Source of the DNA: an uncultured Burkholderiales bacterium
Lineage (GTDB): Bacteria > Pseudomonadota > Gammaproteobacteria > Burkholderiales > Burkholderiaceae_C
NCBI GenBank assembly: GCA_903953985.1
Contig: CAJBLW010000135.1
Location: forward strand, 1 to 9,542
Direction of reading: 5' to 3'
DNA length: 9,542 nucleotides
The notes under the pieces are model-generated. The model was given only the letters and a program-made list of their open reading frames with translations. It did not search any database and was not told the DNA's origin. The position numbers were made by a program, and so were the translations under genes. Below are positions 6,273-9,542 of the stretch, one piece after another. Each line of letters begins with the position of its first letter. Position 1 is the first letter of the stretch.

Positions 6273-7241
6273 TCAGTCGATCTTCGCGCCCGAGGCCTTG
6301 ACCACTTGCGCCATGCGGACATAGTCGGCCGCCAGCAACTTGCTGAAGTCGGCGTTGCTCATGTCGCGGGGCTCGATGCCTTGCTTGTCCAGGCGCGCCA
6401 GCACCACCGGGTCTTTGAGCAGCTTGCTGACGGCCGCGTTGATGCGGTTGGCCTCGGCGGCCGGGATGGCTGCAGGGCCCAGAAAACCGAACCACGAATC
6501 AAACTGATAACCCGGCAAGCCGCTTTCGGCAATGGTGGGCAGATCGGGCAGGTATTTGCTGCGCTGGGGCGAGGTCACGCCCAACAAACGCACGCGGCTG
6601 TCCTTGGCAAACGCCAGTGCGCCAATGCTGGCGGCAATCACGGCCTGGGCACGGCCCGACAGCACTTCGTTGATGGCTTCGCCTGTGGCCTTGAGCGGGA
6701 TGTGCACCACATCAATCCCCGCCAAACCGGTGAAGTACGCCATGGCCAAATGCGTGGCACTGCCCACACCCGCGCTCGCGTAATTCATCTTGCCGGGGTT
6801 GGCTTTGGCGTAGCGGATGAATTCGGCTGCGGTTTTGGCGGGCACATCGGGGTTCACCATGAGCACGTAGCTCGCGCTGCCAATGTGGGCCAGTGGGGTG
6901 AAGTCTTTTTGTGGGTCGTAGGCCAGCTTGGTGTACAGCGATCCGGCAATGTTGTGGCTGGCGGCCGCGGCCACCATCACGGTGCCATCGGCCTCGGCGC
7001 GGGCCACGTAGCCGGTGCCCACAGTGCCACCTGCACCGGGTCGGTTTTCCACAATCACCGTTTGACCCAGGGCCACGCCCATTTCCTGCGACAGTGCGCG
7101 GGCCAAGGTGTCCTGCACACCACTGGAGGCAAAGGGCACCACGATGCGCACCGTTTTGGTGGATTGTGCCTGGGCCAAGCCCACGGCCGACAGCATGGCC
7201 ATGCCGAGGCTGGAGGTCAAAATTTCACGACGTTGAATCAT
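6273..7241 (-). CDS. Bug/TctC-family periplasmic solute-binding protein
   Basis: Periplasmic binding protein of the tripartite tricarboxylate transporter type, 322 residues, full length. It has a signal peptide with a twin-arginine-like start (QRREIL) and cleavage after AQA at about residue 26. Family blocks follow: VRIVVPF at 31-37, Asp44 (the conserved aspartate of the ligand carboxylate loop), ENRPGAGGTVGT at 65-76, ADGT at 84-87, DFTPLAHIG at 113-121, and LPDLPTIAESGLPGY at 231-245. The first loop reads PFASSG where relatives usually have PFxxGG. I chose the ATG at 7239-7241: AAGGAAA lies eight bases upstream, and the longer frame lacks a signal peptide. It is 38 bases downstream of the M20 gene and probably cotranscribed with it. 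No TctA/TctB membrane genes are in the window, so it is an orphan receptor. Its ligand is unknown and may be a carboxylate or acyl amino acid. Confidence 0.93.
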   Translation of the reverse strand: MIQRREILTSSLGMAMLSAVGLAQAQSTKTVRIVVPFASSGVQDTLARALSQEMGVALGQTVIVENRPGAGGTVGTGYVARAEADGTVMVAAAASHNIAGSLYTKLAYDPQKDFTPLAHIGSASYVLMVNPDVPAKTAAEFIRYAKANPGKMNYASAGVGSATHLAMAYFTGLAGIDVVHIPLKATGEAINEVLSGRAQAVIAASIGALAFAKDSRVRLLGVTSPQRSKYLPDLPTIAESGLPGYQFDSWFGFLGPAAIPAAEANRINAAVSKLLKDPVVLARLDKQGIEPRDMSNADFSKLLAADYVRMAQVVKASGAKID

Positions 7242-7279
7242 GTGAGTTTCCTTGAGTAGGGTTCGATCGTTTGAAAAAA

Positions 7280-8500
7280 TCAGGCCACGCACACCCGGTC
7301 GGCCAGGCGGCGCATGAAGCGCTCGCACCAAGCCAACTGGTCCAGGGTGACCCATTCGTTGGGCTGGTGCGCTTGCGCAATGTGGCCGGGGCCGCACACG
7401 ATGGTGGGCACACCGGCTTGGTGAAACAGAGCAGCTTCCGTGCCAAACGACACCTTGCCCGCGCCGCTGGCCGGGTCGACTTCGGCGCAGTCAAAACACA
7501 GGTTGGCGATCTCGCTGTCGGCGGCCGTGGCAAAACCGGGCAACACCGATTTGAGCTCGTGCGTGATGCCCGTGCCCGGTGCGACCGCCTGCATGGCGGG
7601 CACCAGGCTTTCGCCAAAGGCTTGGGCCCGGGCAAACAAATCTTCGGGGGTGTTCAGGTGGTGGTGGCGGATTTCCCAGGTCACTTCGCACTGGCGGGGA
7701 ATGATGTTGAGCGCCGTGTTACCCGCGATCACGCCGGTGTGCACGGTGGTGTGGGGGACGTCGTAAATCGGATCAAACGGGCCGTTTTGTACCAGCTCGC
7801 GGTGCATGCTTTTCAGGTTGGCCACAAACTCACAAGCAATCTCAACCGCGTTCACGCCCAGCGGCGTGAGCGAAGAATGCGCCTCAAAACCGTGCACCGT
7901 GGTTTTGTAAGAGTGTTTGCCTTTGTGCGCAATCACCACCTGCATGCCCGTGGGCTCGCCCACGATGCAACCCGCGGGTTTGAAGCCTTGGGCCTGCATG
8001 TCGGCAATCATGCGGCGCACGCCGATGCAGCCCACTTCTTCGTCGTAACTGAAAGCCAGGTGAATCGGGCGCTTGAGTTTCCTTTTCAGCAACTCGGGCA
8101 CCATCATCAAACAGATGGCGCCAAAGCTCTTCATGTCGGTCACTCCCCGGCCGTACATCTTGTCGCCTTTGATTTCGACCTTGAACGGGTCGGTGTCCCA
8201 GGGCTGGCCGTCTACCGGCACCACGTCGGTGTGGCCCGACAGCACCAAGCCGCCGATTTTGGTTTCGCCATCGTGTGCGGGCAGCGTGGCCCACAGGTTG
8301 GCTTTTTGGCCGCTGTCGTCATAGGTGCGGCTGCAGGCAATACCCAAGTCCTTCAGGTAAGCCTCGGTCCAGTCCAGCAGGGCCAAGTTGCTGTCGCGCG
8401 AGACGGTGGCAAAGGCGATCCATTTTTCAATCAAGGGCAGGGCGGCCAAGTCGGCGGCCTGCACATTCGCCAAGGCTGCGCGGGAGAGAGGGGCATTCAT
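7280..8500 (-). CDS. ArgE-like M20 family deacylase (acetylornithine deacetylase type)
   Basis: Di-zinc amidohydrolase of 406 residues that removes an acyl group from an amino acid. Metal and catalytic residues are complete: His90 and Asp92 in SGHTDVVPVDG, bridging Asp122 in YGRGVTDMKS, general base Glu154 and Glu155 in YDEEVG, Glu182 in VGEPTG, and His378 in AHQPNE. These follow the pattern of E. coli ArgE (His80, Asp112, Glu144/145, Glu169, His355). A dimerisation lid domain with FEAHSS (His208) sits in the middle. The motifs favour ArgE, but the partner gene encodes a periplasmic binding protein rather than an arginine enzyme, and related bacteria commonly deacetylate through ArgJ. A catabolic N-acyl-amino-acid role is therefore plausible. 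The start is the ATG at 8498-8500, with a weak GGATGG ribosome binding site. It is first in a two-gene unit with the Bug gene. Confidence 0.92.
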   Translation of the reverse strand: MNAPLSRAALANVQAADLAALPLIEKWIAFATVSRDSNLALLDWTEAYLKDLGIACSRTYDDSGQKANLWATLPAHDGETKIGGLVLSGHTDVVPVDGQPWDTDPFKVEIKGDKMYGRGVTDMKSFGAICLMMVPELLKRKLKRPIHLAFSYDEEVGCIGVRRMIADMQAQGFKPAGCIVGEPTGMQVVIAHKGKHSYKTTVHGFEAHSSLTPLGVNAVEIACEFVANLKSMHRELVQNGPFDPIYDVPHTTVHTGVIAGNTALNIIPRQCEVTWEIRHHHLNTPEDLFARAQAFGESLVPAMQAVAPGTGITHELKSVLPGFATAADSEIANLCFDCAEVDPASGAGKVSFGTEAALFHQAGVPTIVCGPGHIAQAHQPNEWVTLDQLAWCERFMRRLADRVCVA

Positions 8501-8628
8501 GGGGATCCATCCAAAGAAATCAGGGTGGGAATCATCTTACAGGTCGCCAGAACCTGCAGCGTCACCTTGCCGACAGCGCCGCCGCTCAGGCCCACCTAAA
8601 GTGGGCAGCTCATCTAACAGGAGTTTTC
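8501..8628. promoter_or_regulatory. Divergent promoter region between the M20 and NIPSNAP genes
   Basis: These 128 bases separate two divergent genes and must hold both promoters. On the minus strand TAAGAT (8534-8539) could be a -10 element, without a clear -35. On the plus side an AGGAG (8619-8623) lies five bases before the NIPSNAP ATG, and a hairpin lies upstream of it at 8590-8606. Confidence 0.4.
8590..8606 (+). repeat. Hairpin GCCCAC-ctaaa-GTGGGC upstream of NIPSNAP
   Basis: Perfect six-base G/C-rich arms with a five-base loop end 12 bases before the ribosome binding site of the NIPSNAP gene. It could be an operator or an RNA stem in the leader. Hairpins of this size occur by chance several times per window, so a role is uncertain. 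Confidence 0.3.
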
Positions 8629-8946
8629 ATGGCCATTTATGAGCTGCGCACCTACAACGCCATTGTCGGAAAAATGTCGGAACTCACCTCGCACTACAAA
8701 AACGAGGGCTGGCCTGTGCTGTCCAAGCACCCGTCCAAACTGGTGGGTTACTTCACGGGTGATGTGGGGGCCTTGAACCAGTTAATCCACATCTGGAAGT
8801 TTGACGACGATGCCGACCGCCGGGCTTTTTGGGCCGGGGTCTACGGCGATCCGGACTTCATGGCGTTTGCCGCCAAAATTCGGCCGCTGATTGCCGAACA
8901 GCAAAACAAGCTCATGCTGTCCGCGCCATGGGGGCCACAGCCCTGA
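8629..8946 (+). CDS. NIPSNAP family protein
   Basis: Small protein of 105 residues, the usual length of bacterial single-domain NIPSNAPs, which form dimeric alpha/beta (ferredoxin-like) barrels. Family marks are the start MAIYELRTYN, the helix leading to the GWPVL segment, KLVGYFTGDVG at 37-47, LNQLIHIWKFDD at 49-60 with the following ADRRAFW, and a C-terminal RPLIAEQQNKLM. The ribosome binding site AGGAG at 8619-8623 fixes the ATG at 8629. Bacterial members have no settled biochemical role and often sit beside catabolic genes for organic acids or aromatics. Here the gene diverges from the M20-Bug unit and converges on an SDR gene. A part in the same catabolic region is possible but unproven. 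Confidence 0.9.
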   Translation: MAIYELRTYNAIVGKMSELTSHYKNEGWPVLSKHPSKLVGYFTGDVGALNQLIHIWKFDDDADRRAFWAGVYGDPDFMAFAAKIRPLIAEQQNKLMLSAPWGPQP

Positions 8947-8960
8947 GCCTTGGCTGGGCT
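8939..8960. terminator. Possible bidirectional terminator hairpin between convergent genes
   Basis: Arms AGCCC (8939-8943) and GGGCT (8956-8960) enclose an inner AGC/GCT stem, giving an eight-pair hairpin with a two-base bulge. It bridges the 13 bases between the stops of the NIPSNAP and SDR genes. No T-run follows on either strand, so it may only stabilise the ends or be chance. Confidence 0.25.
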
Positions 8961-9542
8961 TACTGAATCAGGTAACCGCCATCCACGGGCAAAACCACGC
9001 CCGTGATGAAGCGCGCTGCCGGGCTGGCCAAAAACAGCACCGGGTCGGCCACGTCTTCAGGTTGGCCCCAGCGGCCCATCGGCGTGCGGCCCACAATTTG
9101 CGCGCTGCGTGTGGGGTCTTCTTGCAAGGCTTGAGTCAAAGGCGTGGCGATCCAGCCCGGGGCCACGGCATTCACCCGGATGCCGTCGGCCGCATAGGCA
9201 ATGGCCAGCGACTTGGTCAACTGCGCCACGCCGCCCTTGCTGGCGCTGTAGCCGGGCACCAGCCCGCCCCCAAAAAAGCTCAGCATTGAGGCGGTGTTGA
9301 CGATGCAGCCTTGGCGGGCCTTCAGACCTGAGCGGGCGGCGGCGCAGGCGCGCATGGTGCCGTTCAGGTTGATGTCCACGGTTTGAGCAAAGACCTCTGG
9401 ATCCAGTTCGGCTTGCCTTTGGATCACGCCCGCGCAGTTGACCAACACATCGAATTCGCCGAACTCACCCAGCACGTTTTGCACATGCTCGTTTTGCCGC
9501 ACGTCCAGGACATGAAAGGCGACCAGGCGGTTGGCGCTCAGG
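8960..9542 (-). CDS. Short-chain dehydrogenase/reductase (SDR), N-terminus outside window
   Basis: NAD(P)-dependent oxidoreductase of the classical SDR type. About 193 C-terminal residues are visible. The frame remains open to the right edge through LSANRLVAFHVLDV, the expected strand with an adenine-contact Asp, so the GTG at 9500-9502 is internal and not the start. Further motifs are VNCAGV (NNAG-type), NLNG with catalytic Asn, the catalytic Ser in NTASM, Tyr and Lys in GYSASK, RVNAVAPGW, and the C-terminal PVDGGYLIQ. The Rossmann TGxxxGxG motif lies off the edge. The overall pattern fits sugar- or hydroxyacid-acting SDRs and 3-oxoacyl-ACP reductase relatives; the substrate cannot be told from this part. 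The TAA is 13 bases from the NIPSNAP stop, so the genes converge. Confidence 0.92.
   Translation of the reverse strand, partial: LSANRLVAFHVLDVRQNEHVQNVLGEFGEFDVLVNCAGVIQRQAELDPEVFAQTVDINLNGTMRACAAARSGLKARQGCIVNTASMLSFFGGGLVPGYSASKGGVAQLTKSLAIAYAADGIRVNAVAPGWIATPLTQALQEDPTRSAQIVGRTPMGRWGQPEDVADPVLFLASPAARFITGVVLPVDGGYLIQ

Noticed and set aside
6165..7259. A 364-residue plus-strand open frame opposite the Bug gene
   Set aside because: It is the shadow of the Bug gene: low-complexity His/Gly-rich product with no plausible ribosome binding site.
7242..7397. N-terminal extension of the Bug protein by 52 residues
   Set aside because: It overlaps the end of the M20 gene and would bury the signal peptide inside the protein; the ATG at 7239-7241 has a good ribosome binding site.
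7271..8599. A 442-residue plus-strand open frame opposite the M20 gene
   Set aside because: It mirrors the M20 deacylase, whose metal ligands are all present on the other strand. The product is His/Gly/Val-rich without motifs.
9500..9502. GTG as the start of the SDR gene
   Set aside because: The frame continues upstream with typical SDR sequence and the nucleotide-binding motif would be missing, so the gene simply runs off the window.

Overview
The window looks like chromosome of a GC-rich betaproteobacterium, most likely Burkholderiales and perhaps the Comamonadaceae. The reasons are strong G/C preference at third codon positions, dense short operons, an orphan Bug/TctC-type solute-binding protein, a NIPSNAP protein, and a cytochrome b561 gene followed by two yceI genes. 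The taxonomic call is an inference from gene content and style, not from a marker gene.

Layout. (1) Positions 3-179 hold the end of an unrecognised plus-strand gene. (2) A minus-strand group reads right to left: LysR regulator (2467-3363), an aldehyde dehydrogenase of the succinate-semialdehyde dehydrogenase type (943-2379), and pyroglutamyl peptidase I (pcp, 272-931). It ends in a probable terminator hairpin at 201-220. (3) Divergent from lysR, a tight plus-strand operon runs from 3469 to 6059: a YgiD-like 4,5-DOPA/LigB-family extradiol dioxygenase, a di-heme cytochrome b561 of the CybB/YceJ type, and two exported YceI lipocalin-like proteins. (4) Positions 6137-6268 carry the first ~40 residues of a universal stress protein with no downstream remainder, which is a gene remnant. 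(5) A minus-strand pair follows: an ArgE-like M20 deacylase (7280-8500) and a Bug-type periplasmic binding protein (6273-7241). (6) A NIPSNAP gene (8629-8946) diverges from the deacylase gene and converges on an SDR oxidoreductase (8960 to beyond the right edge).

How the genes may work together. The b561-YceI pair is a recurrent partnership (yceJ-yceI in E. coli), with a membrane heme protein that exchanges electrons with quinone and a periplasmic protein that binds a long isoprenoid ligand. Here a cytoplasmic ring-cleaving dioxygenase is placed first in the same operon, with a four-base ATGA junction to the b561 reading frame, and a LysR gene sits divergently next to it. That is the most unusual arrangement in the window and suggests a module linking catechol/quinone chemistry or oxidative stress to the membrane quinone pool. 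The ALDH-pcp pair could link peptide-derived pyroglutamate/glutamate to semialdehyde oxidation. The M20-Bug pair could scavenge N-acylated amino acids. These links are inferences from gene order. I saw no RNA genes, insertion sequences, CRISPR arrays or phage genes, and no gene-free stretch longer than 300 bases.
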